NCBI GenBank assembly: GCA_034519525.1 | Contig: JAXHOJ010000046.1 | Coordinates: forward strand, 84,689 to 148,688 | Source of the DNA: Gemmobacter sp034519525 | Lineage (GTDB): Bacteria > Pseudomonadota > Alphaproteobacteria > Rhodobacterales > Rhodobacteraceae | DNA: 64,000 nucleotides | Direction of reading: 5' to 3' | Part shown: positions 34,752 to 44,750 of the stretch, piece by piece | Layout of the letters: each line of letters begins with the position of its first letter | Numbering within the stretch: the stretch's first letter is position 1 | Notes under the pieces: generated by a model | Told to the model about the DNA's origin: nothing | Seen by the model: the letters and a program-made list of their open reading frames with translations, nothing else | Database searches by the model: none | Made by a program: the position numbers and the translations under genes

Positions 34752-35741
34752 TTACGCGTAGATGTCGGTCCAGAGCTCCTCGACGGGCGGCTCCGGGCTT
34801 TCTTTGGAAAATTCTGCGGCCTCGTTGACGATGGCCTTGATGTCCTTGTCGATGGCTTTCAGATCTTCATCTGTCGCCAGCCCGCCTTGCAGCAGCAGGT
34901 CGCGGACATGTTCGATGGCGTCCTTTTCGGATTTCATCTTTTCCACTTCCTCGCGCGTGCGGTATTTCGCCGGGTCGGACATGGAATGGCCGCGATAGCG
35001 GTAGGTCATCATTTCCAGGATATAAGGGCCATCACCCGCGCGGCAGGCGGCGACCGCCTTTTCGCTGGCGGCTTTCACGGCCAGAACATCCATGCCATCC
35101 ACAGCCTCGCCCTTGATGCCATAGGCGGCGCCGCGTTCCCACAGGCTCGGCGATTTGGTGGAGCGTTTGACGCTGGTGCCCATCGCATACTGGTTGTTCT
35201 CGATGACGAAAATCACCGGCAGGTTCCACAGCTGGGCCATGTTGTAGGTCTCGTAGACCTGGCCCTGGTTCGCCGCGCCATCGCCGAAATAGGTGAAGGT
35301 GACATTGTCATTGCCATTGTACTTGTCGGCAAAGGCCAGGCCCGCACCCAGCGGCACCTGCGCGCCGACGATGCCGTGGCCGCCGTAGAAGTGCTTTTCG
35401 CGCGAGAACATGTGCATCGAGCCGCCCTTGCCCTTGGAGTAGCCCCCAATGCGGCCGGTCAGTTCCGCCATCACGCCCTTAGGGTCCATCCCGCAGGCCA
35501 GCATATGGCCGTGATCGCGGTAAGAGGTGATGCGCTTGTCGCCTTCCTTGGTCGCGGCCTCAAGGCCCACAACCACCGCTTCCTGCCCGATATACAGGTG
35601 GCAGAAGCCGCCGATCAGCCCCATCCCGTAAAGCTGCCCCGCCTTTTCCTCGAACCGGCGGATCAGAAGCATCTCGCGGTAATATTTCAGAAGCTCCTCT
35701 TTCGAGACATTCGGTCTCTCCGGCGCCTTCTTGGTGGCCAT
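34752..35741 (-). CDS. pdhA: Pyruvate dehydrogenase E1 component alpha subunit
   Basis: 329 residues with the thiamin diphosphate motif GDGAANQGQVYETYNMAQLW (residues ~157-176) and LEMMTYRYRGHSMSDPAKYR, with the phosphorylation-loop-like region. First gene of the pdh operon; pdhB follows after 14 bases. An inverted repeat of AT-rich arms lies upstream of its start. Confidence 0.96.
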   Translation of the reverse strand: MATKKAPERPNVSKEELLKYYREMLLIRRFEEKAGQLYGMGLIGGFCHLYIGQEAVVVGLEAATKEGDKRITSYRDHGHMLACGMDPKGVMAELTGRIGGYSKGKGGSMHMFSREKHFYGGHGIVGAQVPLGAGLAFADKYNGNDNVTFTYFGDGAANQGQVYETYNMAQLWNLPVIFVIENNQYAMGTSVKRSTKSPSLWERGAAYGIKGEAVDGMDVLAVKAASEKAVAACRAGDGPYILEMMTYRYRGHSMSDPAKYRTREEVEKMKSEKDAIEHVRDLLLQGGLATDEDLKAIDKDIKAIVNEAAEFSKESPEPPVEELWTDIYA

Positions 35742-35764
35742 GCGGCTCCCTCCCGATAAGCAAA

Positions 35765-35784
35765 ATAGTTCAGTGTTAAACTAT
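35765..35784. promoter_or_regulatory. AT-rich inverted repeat upstream of pdhA
   Basis: ATAGTT-CAGTGTTA-AACTAT, six-base arms, about 25 bases upstream of the pdhA start in a patch richer in A/T than its surroundings. It may be an operator or part of the promoter; on the minus strand TTGTTT and TAGTTT lie about 17 bases apart. Confidence 0.35.
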
Positions 35785-35907
35785 CGGTAGCATATCGGAA
35801 AAACAAGGGCGCGCAAGAAAATCAATCGCTGCAATGCGGCATGAACCCGGCCGGTTGCCGGGCATGGTGGGGGGAGTATTCGGGGGCAGATGCCCGGCAA
35901 AGCTTGC

Positions 35908-36204
35908 CTAGCGGATCACGATCTCGTCGGCGCGCACATAGCCCAGAACATCGCGCAGCTGTTCATCCAGCAGATCCAGATCCAGATATTGATCCGAAAG
36001 CCGGTAGGTGCGGTTCTGCAGTTCGGCCAGTTCGGCTTGCAGCCGGTCCCGCTCGATGGTCAGCGTTTCGGCCTCGGCATGGATCTGAAGGCGGCGGAAC
36101 AGGCCGAAATCGCCCTGTACCGCAGCAAAGGTGAAATAGCCGCCAAGCGCAAGCGCAAGGCCGAATATCATCAGATTGCCGATGGCGGGGCGGTTGGTCG
36201 TCAT
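35908..36204 (-). CDS. FtsB/DivIC-like septum formation initiator
   Basis: 98 residues: an N-terminal membrane helix (LMIFGLALALGGYFTFAAVQ) and a coiled coil (AEAETLTIERDRLQAELAEL). This is the bitopic plan of FtsB/DivIC-family proteins that join the division machinery. Start chosen at MTTNRPAIG. It lies upstream of pdhA in the same direction, separated by 166 bases. Confidence 0.8.
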   Translation of the reverse strand: MTTNRPAIGNLMIFGLALALGGYFTFAAVQGDFGLFRRLQIHAEAETLTIERDRLQAELAELQNRTYRLSDQYLDLDLLDEQLRDVLGYVRADEIVIR

Positions 36205-36289
36205 GCTGCTGCCTCTGGTGCCCCTCATGATCCGGGGGCTTTCGGGCAGTATGGCACAGCTTGCAGCGGCTGTGAATCGCCAAGTTGAT

Positions 36290-36311
36290 GCCGGGGCGCA
36301 GAGGCCCCGGC
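36290..36311 (-). terminator. Hairpin after the first RTX gene
   Basis: GCCGGGGC, loop GCAGAG, GCCCCGGC: perfect eight-base arms about 10 bases beyond the RTX stop on the minus strand. There is no clear T-run, so Rho-independent function is uncertain. Confidence 0.5.
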
Positions 36312-36321
36312 CAAGATCGGC

Positions 36322-37380
36322 TCAGTAAAAGAAGGCGAAATTATCCGCGGTCAGATCGGCCGACCGGGTGTTTTTCAGCAGAAGCTCCATGACAGCGCCG
36401 TCTTCATCCACCACGCGGATAAGGGTGTCGGCGCCTTTCTGGACGAAGGCCATGCCATCATCCAGCCCACGGTCACGGTCTGCAAATTCCACATCAAAGC
36501 CGATGAATTCGATGACGCCATCGACAGGCTTGTAATCTTGCACGATCGCCCGGCCCCCATCCGCAATCGCAGGATAGGCCGCGCGGCTGGTGAACACGAA
36601 TGTATCAGATCCAGCGCCACCCCAGGCACGGTCTGTTCCCGAAACATAGATACGGTCATTGCCGCGGCCACCATACATCATGTCCGCGCCGGATTGGCCA
36701 TTCAGAGAGTCGTCACCCCCAAGGCCTCTCAGCGTATCATTTCCTGCATCGGACATGATGAGCTCGCCCAGTTTCGTGCCGGTCAGGCTATCCGCATGTT
36801 CGGTGCCATAGATGATTTCGCCCGTCTCGGCAGCGGCCGCCGCAAAGGGGCTGCTGATCAGCTGGACGTTGTTCATGTTCAGCGCGCCGACTTTGATGTT
36901 GTTCAGCGTGATCTTGTACAGGTTGCCCGCAGAATCCTCGACCTGTACCAGAACGTTCTTGCCCTTTTGCGTGATCGAGAAGCCGTCGTTCATATCCTTG
37001 TCGCGGTCCGCCCATTGCACGCCGAAATTGGCGAGCTGCAGGATGTCGCGCTGCGGCCCGGCTGGCCGGAAATCGGTGATGACAGAGCTGTTGGAGGGCA
37101 GGCGCAGGTTGAACGGGACGCCGGTTGCCACAAAGATATCGGTGCCCGGCCCGCCGGTCAGCCGGTCAGATCCCATGATCGACAGCGTGTCGATCCCGGC
37201 GCCGCCGTTCACCACATCATTGCCATGGCTGCCGTCAATGACATCATTGCCGCCGCCGCCATTGATTGTGTCATTGCCGAAGAAGCCCAGAAACATTTCC
37301 GACCGGGCGGTGCCAGTCTTCCTGTCATTGCCGTTTGTGCCCTGCCAGACGGTGGAGGGGGCGTTCGAAATCGGTGCCAT
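36322..37380 (-). CDS. RTX (hemolysin-type calcium-binding repeat) protein, double module
   Basis: 352 residues in two similar halves. Each half has glycine-rich nonapeptide repeats (GGGGNDVIDGSHGNDVVNGG at ~42-61; GGDDSLNGQSGADMMYGGRG at ~225-244). Each is followed by a beta domain carrying a shared pattern: VQWADRDKDMNDGFSITQKG in half one and VEFADRDRGLDDGMAFVQKG in half two. No signal peptide, which fits type I secretion; no transporter genes are nearby. Function unknown, probably a secreted calcium-dependent surface or matrix protein. Confidence 0.82.
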   Translation of the reverse strand: MAPISNAPSTVWQGTNGNDRKTGTARSEMFLGFFGNDTINGGGGNDVIDGSHGNDVVNGGAGIDTLSIMGSDRLTGGPGTDIFVATGVPFNLRLPSNSSVITDFRPAGPQRDILQLANFGVQWADRDKDMNDGFSITQKGKNVLVQVEDSAGNLYKITLNNIKVGALNMNNVQLISSPFAAAAAETGEIIYGTEHADSLTGTKLGELIMSDAGNDTLRGLGGDDSLNGQSGADMMYGGRGNDRIYVSGTDRAWGGAGSDTFVFTSRAAYPAIADGGRAIVQDYKPVDGVIEFIGFDVEFADRDRGLDDGMAFVQKGADTLIRVVDEDGAVMELLLKNTRSADLTADNFAFFY

Positions 37381-37438
37381 GTCTTTCCCAATTTTTTCAA
37401 AGCAATCCCCCGCCGAACGACGCCCGGCGGGGCCTTCT

Positions 37439-37472
37439 GACCGTTTGGTTTAATACCGGCAACCAAACGGTC
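37439..37472. repeat. 12-base inverted repeat between pgk and the RTX gene
   Basis: GACCGTTTGGTT (37439-37450) and AACCAAACGGTC (37461-37472) are perfect arms around a 10-base spacer. It lies 20 bases after the pgk stop and about 60 bases before the RTX start (minus-strand order). Next to it, CCCCGCCG/CGGCGGGG (about 37408-37432) forms a second hairpin. Either terminator structure or regulator site. Confidence 0.6.
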
Positions 37473-37492
37473 AATCACCCGGATGGGTGAGG

Positions 37493-38692
37493 TCAGTGAC
37501 GGGTGGCCGTCAGGGCGGCAACACCGGGCAGTTCCTTGCCTTCCATCCATTCCAGGAAGGCGCCGCCTGCGGTGGAGATGAAGCTGAAATCCGCAGCAGC
37601 CCCGGCCTTGTTCAGCGCGGCCACCGTATCGCCGCCGCCGGCCACCGACACAAGCTGACCCGCGCGGGTCAATGCGGCTGCAGAGCGGGCGGCAGCATTG
37701 GTCGCCGTATCGAAGGGCTCGATTTCAAAGGCGCCCAGCGGCCCGTTCCAGATCAGGGTCTTTGCACTGGCAAAGACCGTTTCCAAAGCGGCCACCGAAG
37801 CAGGCCCCGCATCAAGGATCATCGCATCTGCCGGGCAGGCATCCGCGGCCACGGTTTCATTGGCGGCACCTGCCTTGAACTCGCGGGCGACCACCACATC
37901 CACAGGCAGATGGATGGTGCAGCCTGCCGCAGCTGCCTTGGCAAGGATTTCGCGCGCGGTACCGGCCATGTCGCGTTCGGCCAGGCTTTTGCCGACCTCG
38001 ATCCCCTGCGCCACAAGGAAGGTATTGGCCATGCCGCCACCGATCACCAGATGATCCACCTTGCTGACCAGATTGCCCAGCAGATCCAGCTTGGTCGATA
38101 CCTTGGCGCCGCCCACCACGGCAACGACAGGGCGCACCGGCTGCCCCAGCGCCGCTTCCAGCGCCTTCAGCTCGGCTTCCATAAGCCGCCCTGCAGCGGC
38201 GGGCAGCAGATGGGCAATTCCGGTGGTCGAGGCATGGGCGCGATGTGCCGCCGAAAAGGCATCGTTCACAAAAACATCGCCCAGTTCGGCCATCTGCGCG
38301 GCCAGTTCGGGGCTGTTCTTTTCCTCGCCCGCGTGGAAACGGGTGTTTTCCAGCAGCACCACGTCATCGCCGCTGGCGGCCGCAATCGCCGCGGCAGCCG
38401 GGGCGCCGATGCAATCGGCCGCGAAGACCACCTTGCAGCCAAGCGCCGCTGCCAGCGCGGCCTGCACATGCGACAGGCTCATGTCCGGCACAACCTTGCC
38501 CTTCGGCCGGTCGAAATGGGCCAGCAGCACGACGCGCCCGCCCTTGGCCTGAATATCCTTCACCGTGGGCACGATCTTTTCGATGCGTGTCGCATCCGTG
38601 ACCACACCATTTTCCATCGGAACGTTGATATCCACCCGCGTCAGGACGGTCTTGCCCTGCAGGTCGATATCGTCAAGCGTTTTCCAAGCCAT
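37493..38692 (-). CDS. pgk: Phosphoglycerate kinase
   Basis: 399 residues, full length, with RVDINVPMENG (N-terminal substrate site), VAVVGGAKVSTKLDLLGNLV, and the nucleotide site LIWNGPLGAFEIEPFDTAT. It makes ATP from 1,3-bisphosphoglycerate in glycolysis, or runs in reverse in gluconeogenesis. GAGGAGGC lies just upstream of the ATG at 38692; the much longer open frame above it is not coding. Confidence 0.97.
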   Translation of the reverse strand: MAWKTLDDIDLQGKTVLTRVDINVPMENGVVTDATRIEKIVPTVKDIQAKGGRVVLLAHFDRPKGKVVPDMSLSHVQAALAAALGCKVVFAADCIGAPAAAAIAAASGDDVVLLENTRFHAGEEKNSPELAAQMAELGDVFVNDAFSAAHRAHASTTGIAHLLPAAAGRLMEAELKALEAALGQPVRPVVAVVGGAKVSTKLDLLGNLVSKVDHLVIGGGMANTFLVAQGIEVGKSLAERDMAGTAREILAKAAAAGCTIHLPVDVVVAREFKAGAANETVAADACPADAMILDAGPASVAALETVFASAKTLIWNGPLGAFEIEPFDTATNAAARSAAALTRAGQLVSVAGGGDTVAALNKAGAAADFSFISTAGGAFLEWMEGKELPGVAALTATRH

Positions 38693-38884
38693 GAAAGCCT
38701 CCTCGCAGCGTTGGCACCTGTTTCCGCCGAAACCCGCCGCCGCGTCAACCGATCTTGATCCGTCGCTGCGCAAGGCGATGAAATGTCGCGCCACCGGGCG
38801 GGGCTTTGCCGGCTTTGCGCTTTGCCCTTTTCCTTCCGGGCTGGCGCCATTACCTTGCGCGCCAGCAAAGAGGAGACCGCGCCG

Positions 38885-39383
38885 ATGGCCGAGATCAAAG
38901 ACCCGGAAAATACCATCATCATGACGCTGAAAGGCGGCGAAGTGGTGATCGAGCTTCTGCCCGATGTGGCACCCAAACATGCAGAGCGGATGAAAGCCCT
39001 GGCGCGCGCCGGCGCCTATGACAATGTCTGTTTCCACCGTGTGATCGAGGGCTTCATGGCCCAGACCGGCGATGTGGAAAACGGCAATATGGAAAAAGAC
39101 TTCAACCTGCGCCGCGCGGGCACGGGTGGTTCGGATCTGCCGGATCTGCCGGCCGAGTTTTCCAAGCTGCCGCATGACCGGGGCACCCTGGGTGCTGCCC
39201 GGTCGCAGAACCCGAATTCGGCCAACAGCCAGTTCTTCATCAACTTCAAGGACAACCATTTCCTGAACGGCCAGTATACCGTTTACGGTCGGGTGGTTTC
39301 GGGCATGGATCATGTCGATGCCATCACCCGGGGCGAGCCGCCGGCCAGCCCGGACCGCATGATCAAGGTTGTGGTGGCTGCCG

Positions 39384-39394
<11 letters not shown>
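38885..39394 (+). CDS. Cytoplasmic cyclophilin-type peptidyl-prolyl isomerase
   Basis: 169 residues with the cyclophilin core: VCFHRVIEGFMAQTGD and NSANSQFFINF, including the catalytic Arg of FHRV. No signal peptide, so cytoplasmic, folding proteins at prolines. Start at MAEIKDPEN (38885). The second isomerase gene starts 11 bases inside its end, so they are co-expressed. Confidence 0.93.
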
Positions 39395-39986
<592 letters not shown>

Positions 39987-40027
39987 GGCCGCCGTTCCCG
40001 ATTGCCCGGCAGGCTGCCGATTTTGGA

Positions 40028-40049
40028 AGGGCACCCGTTGGGGTGCCCT
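40028..40049 (+). terminator. Intrinsic terminator after the cyclophilin pair
   Basis: AGGGCACCC, loop GTTG, GGGTGCCCT, then TTCTCGTTT, about 40 bases after the stop. Confidence 0.8.
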
Positions 40050-40126
40050 TTCTCGTTTGACGAACCGCGACCTGCCTCGCTACTGTTTGCCCAAGATTTG
40101 TCCTTGCTGACATATTGGGGAATTTC

Positions 40127-41317
40127 ATGCCGACACTTGCCAAAGTTCAATCGACCACCGCCTTCGCTCAGGCACTGTCGGCCATCCTCGACGGCCCGAC
40201 GGTGACCCGCGCCACGCCGACCGCCTTCGAGATCAGGACGGCTGACCACCGGTATCTGATCAACGGCACGGACATGGCCTATAACATTCAGGACGGGCTT
40301 TTTACCGGATTCACCGGGGGCACCATCACCACGCTTCTGGTCGAGGAACTCGCGCCGACAAAGACCCTGGGCCGGATCATAGGGCTGGATCTGGATGTGG
40401 ATGATCTGCCCAGCCTGACCTCGGCCAATTTCACGCAACGGCTTGCCGCGCTGCTGGCGGCCGAACCCTGGACGGTGAATGGCACGAATGGGGCCGACTC
40501 GCTGCTGCTGACCCCGGTGGCGGGCTTCTTCTCGAAGGTTGCGGTCACAATCTGGGGGTTCGGCGGCAATGACACGCTGGTTGGCGGTGCCGGTGGCGAT
40601 ACGCTGATGGGCGGGCTTGGCAATGACGAGCTGCGCGATTCGGTCGGCAACGATTCGCTCTTCGGCGATGGCGGCAATGACCGTCTGATCCAGGCGCCCG
40701 GCGCGGGTGGCGATGACACGATGAATGGCGGCGCGGGCAATGACCTGATTGAGGGCGGCAAGGGCAGCGACCTCCTGCTGGGCCTTGCGGGCAAGGATAC
40801 CATTGATGGCGGCGACGGCACCGATACCATCGACGGTGGCGGTGGGGTGGATCGCATCCTGGGCGCAGGTGGCAATGATTCCATCCTGGGCGGCGAAGGC
40901 CGCGACCAGATCTTTGGCGGCGACGGCGCCGATACCATCGACGGCGGGTTGGGCGAGGATCGCATCTTTGGCGATGCCGGACACGACCTCATCACCGGCG
41001 GCCTTCATGCTGATGTCATCGACGGTGGCGCGGGCAATGACACGATCACCGGCGGTATCGGCCCGGATACGCTGACCGGCGGCAGCGGCGCCGATCAGTT
41101 CAATTTCGGCCCGGGCGACGGCAGCGACCGCATCACCGATTTCGAGGCCGATCTGGATACGATCTTCATCGAGCTTGCGGCTGGCGAAACCTTCTCGCTG
41201 GTGCAGAACGGCGCACATGCCAGCATCCTTTACGGGGATGGTGGCCGTGTCGTGCTGGAAAACACCCTGACCGCTGAAATCGTGCTGAACAACAACCTGC
41301 TGGTCGTCGAACTCTGA
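40127..41317 (+). CDS. RTX (calcium-binding repeat) protein
   Basis: 396 residues. N-terminal ~135 residues have no known domain; residues ~145-330 are many GGxGxDxhh nonapeptides (GGAGGDTLMGGLGNDELRDS, GGDGTDTIDGGGGVDRILGA), a parallel beta-roll binding calcium. The end has DGSDRITDFEADLDTIFIEL, then a hydrophobic tail ending LLVVEL, as in type I secretion substrates. No signal peptide. Unrelated in detail to the RTX gene at 36322 except for the repeats. Confidence 0.88.
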   Translation: MPTLAKVQSTTAFAQALSAILDGPTVTRATPTAFEIRTADHRYLINGTDMAYNIQDGLFTGFTGGTITTLLVEELAPTKTLGRIIGLDLDVDDLPSLTSANFTQRLAALLAAEPWTVNGTNGADSLLLTPVAGFFSKVAVTIWGFGGNDTLVGGAGGDTLMGGLGNDELRDSVGNDSLFGDGGNDRLIQAPGAGGDDTMNGGAGNDLIEGGKGSDLLLGLAGKDTIDGGDGTDTIDGGGGVDRILGAGGNDSILGGEGRDQIFGGDGADTIDGGLGEDRIFGDAGHDLITGGLHADVIDGGAGNDTITGGIGPDTLTGGSGADQFNFGPGDGSDRITDFEADLDTIFIELAAGETFSLVQNGAHASILYGDGGRVVLENTLTAEIVLNNNLLVVEL

Positions 41318-41330
41318 TACCCTGAAAGCG

Positions 41331-41357
41331 AAGGGCGCGGGATTTGCCGCGCCCTTT
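41331..41357 (+). terminator. Terminator after the RTX gene
   Basis: AAGGGCGCGG (41331-41340), loop GATTTG, CCGCGCCCTTT (41347-41357). It faces the convergent tyrS gene and may serve both. Confidence 0.78.
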
Positions 41358-41384
41358 GTCATTGCTGTTGCCGCGTGGCGGCGT

Positions 41385-42635
41385 TCAGCCCAGCACCACC
41401 AGCGCATGCCGTTTCTTGCCCGCGGTCAGCTTCAGCGGTTCGGCAAGATCGCCCGCATGGATCTTGTGGCCGGCATCCAGCACGATGTCATCGTTCAGCC
41501 GCGCGCCGCCTTCTGCGATCAGGCGCTTGGCTTCCTTGCCGCTGGGCGACAGCCCCGCGCGCACGAACAGCTGCGCCACGGTGATGCCATCGGCCACATC
41601 TGCAACCGAAAGTGCGACGGTGGGCAGATCGTCGCCGATACCGCCCTTTTCGAACACTTCGCGCGCCGTCGCCTCGGCCGCCTGCGCGGCATCTTCGCCA
41701 TGCAGCAGTGCCGTCACCGCATTGGCCAGGATGATCTTCGCGCCGTTGATCTCTGATCCGGCCAGCGCGCCCAGACGGTTGCATTCCTCCACCGGCAGAT
41801 CGGTATACAGCTTCAGGAACCGCCCCACATCGGCATCGGTGGTATTGCGCCAGAACTGCCAGAATTCATAGGGCGACAGCATCGCGCCATTCAGCCAGAC
41901 CGCGCCGCCCGCCGATTTGCCCATCTTGCGCCCGTCGCTGGTGGTCAGCAGCGGCGAGGTCAGGCCATAGATCTCGCGGTCGATCACCCGGCGGGTCAGG
42001 TCGATCCCGTTGATGATATTGCCCCATTGATCGCTGCCGCCCATCTGCAGCAGGCAGCCATAGCGGCGGTTGATTTCCAGGAAATCATAGGCCTGCAGGA
42101 TCATGTAGTTGAATTCGAGGAAGGACAGGCTCTGTTCCCGGTCCAGCCGCGATTTCACCGATTCGAACGACAGCATCCGGTTCACGCTGAAATGCCGCCC
42201 GATATCGCGCAGGAATTCCAGGTAGTTCAGATTGTCCAGCCATTCGGCATTGTTCAGCATGATCGCGCCATTCGGCGCATCGGAATAATCAAGGTAGCGG
42301 GCAAAGACCTGCTTCATCCCCGCAATATTCTCGTCGATCTTTTCCGGTGTCAGCAGCGGGCGTTCGTCGCTGCGGAACGACGGGTCGCCCACCTTGGTGG
42401 TGCCGCCGCCCATCAGGGTGATCGGCTTGTGCCCGGTCTTCTGCAGCCAGCGCAGCATCATGATGTTCAGCAAGTGGCCGACGTGCAGGGATGCCGCAGT
42501 TGCATCATAGCCGATATAGGCGGGCACGACCCCCTTGACCAAAGCCTCGTCGAGCGCCTGATAATCCGTGCAATCGGCCACATAGCCGCGCTCGAACATC
42601 ACACGCATGAAATCGGATTTTGGATGGTAGGTCAT
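41385..42635 (-). CDS. tyrS: Tyrosyl-tRNA synthetase
   Basis: 416 residues. HIGH-type motif is SLHVGHLLNI, KMSKS-type is GRKMGKSAGG, and a C-terminal S4 RNA-binding domain (VRAGLSPSGKEAKRLIAEGG) is present. Charges tRNA-Tyr. The start at MTYHPKSDFM (42635) fits the family; an open extension of 17 residues upstream does not. Divergent from anmK with a 62-base shared promoter region. Confidence 0.96.
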   Translation of the reverse strand: MTYHPKSDFMRVMFERGYVADCTDYQALDEALVKGVVPAYIGYDATAASLHVGHLLNIMMLRWLQKTGHKPITLMGGGTTKVGDPSFRSDERPLLTPEKIDENIAGMKQVFARYLDYSDAPNGAIMLNNAEWLDNLNYLEFLRDIGRHFSVNRMLSFESVKSRLDREQSLSFLEFNYMILQAYDFLEINRRYGCLLQMGGSDQWGNIINGIDLTRRVIDREIYGLTSPLLTTSDGRKMGKSAGGAVWLNGAMLSPYEFWQFWRNTTDADVGRFLKLYTDLPVEECNRLGALAGSEINGAKIILANAVTALLHGEDAAQAAEATAREVFEKGGIGDDLPTVALSVADVADGITVAQLFVRAGLSPSGKEAKRLIAEGGARLNDDIVLDAGHKIHAGDLAEPLKLTAGKKRHALVVLG

Positions 42636-42697
42636 CGCTCTCTCGTGTTCTATGACGATATCCCGCGTATACGGGGCATGGGGCATAAGGGGAAGCC

Positions 42698-43798
42698 ATG
42701 TTGAAAGCGGGGCCGGTCTGGGCTTTGGGCGCGATGTCTGGCACCTCGCTGGACGGGGTGGATGCAGCCATGCTGTTCACCGATGGCGAGCGTATTCTTG
42801 AATTCGGCGAAACCGCCTATCGCCCCTACGAGACGGACGAACGTGAAGTGCTGCGCGCGGCCCTTGGCTGCTGGCCGGATGATCCGCAGGTCGATCCGGC
42901 CGCCGAAGTGGTAGAGACCGCTCATGCCGAACTGCTCAGCCAGATCGCGGGGGCAGAGCTGATCGGTTTTCATGGCCAGACACTCGCGCATGATCCGGGG
43001 GGGCGCGGCACGCATCAGGCGGGTAGCGGTGCCGTGCTGGCCGAGGTGCTGGGCCTGCCCGTGGTCTGGGATTTCCGGTCGAACGACGTGGCGCTTGGCG
43101 GGCAGGGCGCGCCGCTGGCACCTTTCTTCCATTTCGCCTGTGCCCGCTGGATCGAGGCGCAGGCGCCGGTCGCCTTCCTGAACCTGGGCGGGGTGGGCAA
43201 TATCACCTGGGTTGACCCGCGCAGGACGATGCCAGAGGCGCAGGGCGCCTGCCTTGCCTTCGATACCGGGCCTGCCAATGCCCCGATCAATGATCTGATG
43301 CGCGCCCGCCGTGGTTTGGAACAGGATATGGGCGGGGCGCTGGCGGCAAAAGGCCGCTGGCAGCGCCAGATCATCGACGGCTTTCTGGCGCATGGCTTCT
43401 TTCATCGGATGCCGCCAAAATCATTGGATCGCAATGACTTCCATGACCTTCTTCAAGATGTTTCTGAACTGCCAGACGCAGATGCCGCAGCAACGCTGAC
43501 CCGCGCCGCCGCTGCAGCCGTTGCGCGCAGCGCCGAACATTTCCCCGAACCCGTCAGCCATCTGCTGGTCACGGGGGGCGGGCGGCACAATGCCACGCTG
43601 ATGGCCCATCTGGCAGAGCTGATGCCCTGCGAGGTGCTGCCGGTGGAAGCTGTGGGTCTGAATGGTGACATGCTGGAGGCACAGGCCTTCGCCTGGCTCG
43701 CCGTGCGGGTGATGCGCGGCCTGCCAACCTCCGGGCCCGGCACCACAGGGGTGGCGGCAAATGTGGGCGGAGGCCAGATCAGCTATCCGGGCGTCTAG
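42698..43798 (+). CDS. anmK: Anhydro-N-acetylmuramic acid kinase
   Basis: 366 residues starting with the ATP site LGAMSGTSLDGVDAAM; LNLGGVGNITWVDPRRTM and LLVTGGGRHNATLMAHLAEL follow. It phosphorylates anhydroMurNAc for cell-wall recycling. Convergent with rarD; the two genes share the last four bases. Confidence 0.95.
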   Translation: MLKAGPVWALGAMSGTSLDGVDAAMLFTDGERILEFGETAYRPYETDEREVLRAALGCWPDDPQVDPAAEVVETAHAELLSQIAGAELIGFHGQTLAHDPGGRGTHQAGSGAVLAEVLGLPVVWDFRSNDVALGGQGAPLAPFFHFACARWIEAQAPVAFLNLGGVGNITWVDPRRTMPEAQGACLAFDTGPANAPINDLMRARRGLEQDMGGALAAKGRWQRQIIDGFLAHGFFHRMPPKSLDRNDFHDLLQDVSELPDADAAATLTRAAAAAVARSAEHFPEPVSHLLVTGGGRHNATLMAHLAELMPCEVLPVEAVGLNGDMLEAQAFAWLAVRVMRGLPTSGPGTTGVAANVGGGQISYPGV

Positions 43799-44685
43799 CG
43801 GCGCGCGCGCAGCATCCCCCAGCTGTAGATCACCAGCGCGGCCCAGATCATCGGGAAGGCGATCATCTTTGCCGCGCCGAACGGCTCTCCAAAGATGAAC
43901 ACTGCCACCAGAAAGATCATCGTCGGGGCAACATATTGCAGAATCCCGATGGTCGACAGGCGCAGCAGTTTGGCGCCGTTGGCATAGCAGATCAACGGCA
44001 CCGCGGTCACCACGCCTGCCGCTGCCAGCATCCAGCTGTCTGTCGTCACATTGCCCAGGAAATGGCTTTGCCCGGTAACCTGCAACCAGATCGCATAGGC
44101 CAGCGCAAAGGGCAGCAGCAGCAGCACCTCCAGCATGAAGCCCTGATTGGGGCCGATGGGCAGCTGTTTCTTGAAATAGGCATAGGCGGCCCAGGTCAGC
44201 GTCATGCCCAAAGCCAGAACCGGCAGCCGCCCGGCATCCACCGTCAGAACCACCACGGCACCGGCTGCCAGCGCGATGGCCAGAACCTGCGGCCGGTTCA
44301 TCTTTTCGCCCAGCAGGGTGGCCCCCAGAAATACGCTGAACAGCGGGTTGATGTAATAGCCCAGTGCCGCATCCAGCGCATGGCCGTGCTGGATCGCCCA
44401 GACATAGATCCCCCAGTTGAGCGAGATCAGCAGGGCCGTCACCGCCCCCATGGTCAGCATCCGGGGCGTGCGCAGCGCCACCATCAGATCGCCGGTGCGG
44501 CCCAGCCAGATCAGCAGCAGCCCCGCCACCGGCACCGACCACATGACGCGGTGTGCGATCACCTCGGCGGCGGGCACATGAGACAGCGCCTTCATGTAAA
44601 GGGGCAGAAATCCCCACATCACATAGGCGGAAAGCGCGAAAGCCAGCCCGCGCGGCGAATCTTGGGTCGGTTGCATCATGCCCAT
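43795..44685 (-). CDS. rarD: EamA-family protein RarD
   Basis: 296 residues, ten membrane helices, with the RarD-type beginning GLAFALSAYVMWGFLPLYMK and VIAHRVMWSVPVAGLLL. Annotated in E. coli as RarD; transport substrate not established. The ATG at 44685 is used; two more in-frame ATGs follow within four codons. Confidence 0.9.
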   Translation of the reverse strand: MGMMQPTQDSPRGLAFALSAYVMWGFLPLYMKALSHVPAAEVIAHRVMWSVPVAGLLLIWLGRTGDLMVALRTPRMLTMGAVTALLISLNWGIYVWAIQHGHALDAALGYYINPLFSVFLGATLLGEKMNRPQVLAIALAAGAVVVLTVDAGRLPVLALGMTLTWAAYAYFKKQLPIGPNQGFMLEVLLLLPFALAYAIWLQVTGQSHFLGNVTTDSWMLAAAGVVTAVPLICYANGAKLLRLSTIGILQYVAPTMIFLVAVFIFGEPFGAAKMIAFPMIWAALVIYSWGMLRARR

Positions 44686-44750
44686 TGCCTAGATGTTCGG
44701 CAGGGGGGCTGCCATGCTGAACTTGTTCCGGGCACAATTCGGATGGCGCA

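Noticed and set aside
31951..34761. 936-codon open frame on the plus strand, His/Gly/Arg rich
   Set aside because: It is antisense to pdhC-pdhB, whose products are clearly conserved; long shadow frames are usual in high-GC genes.
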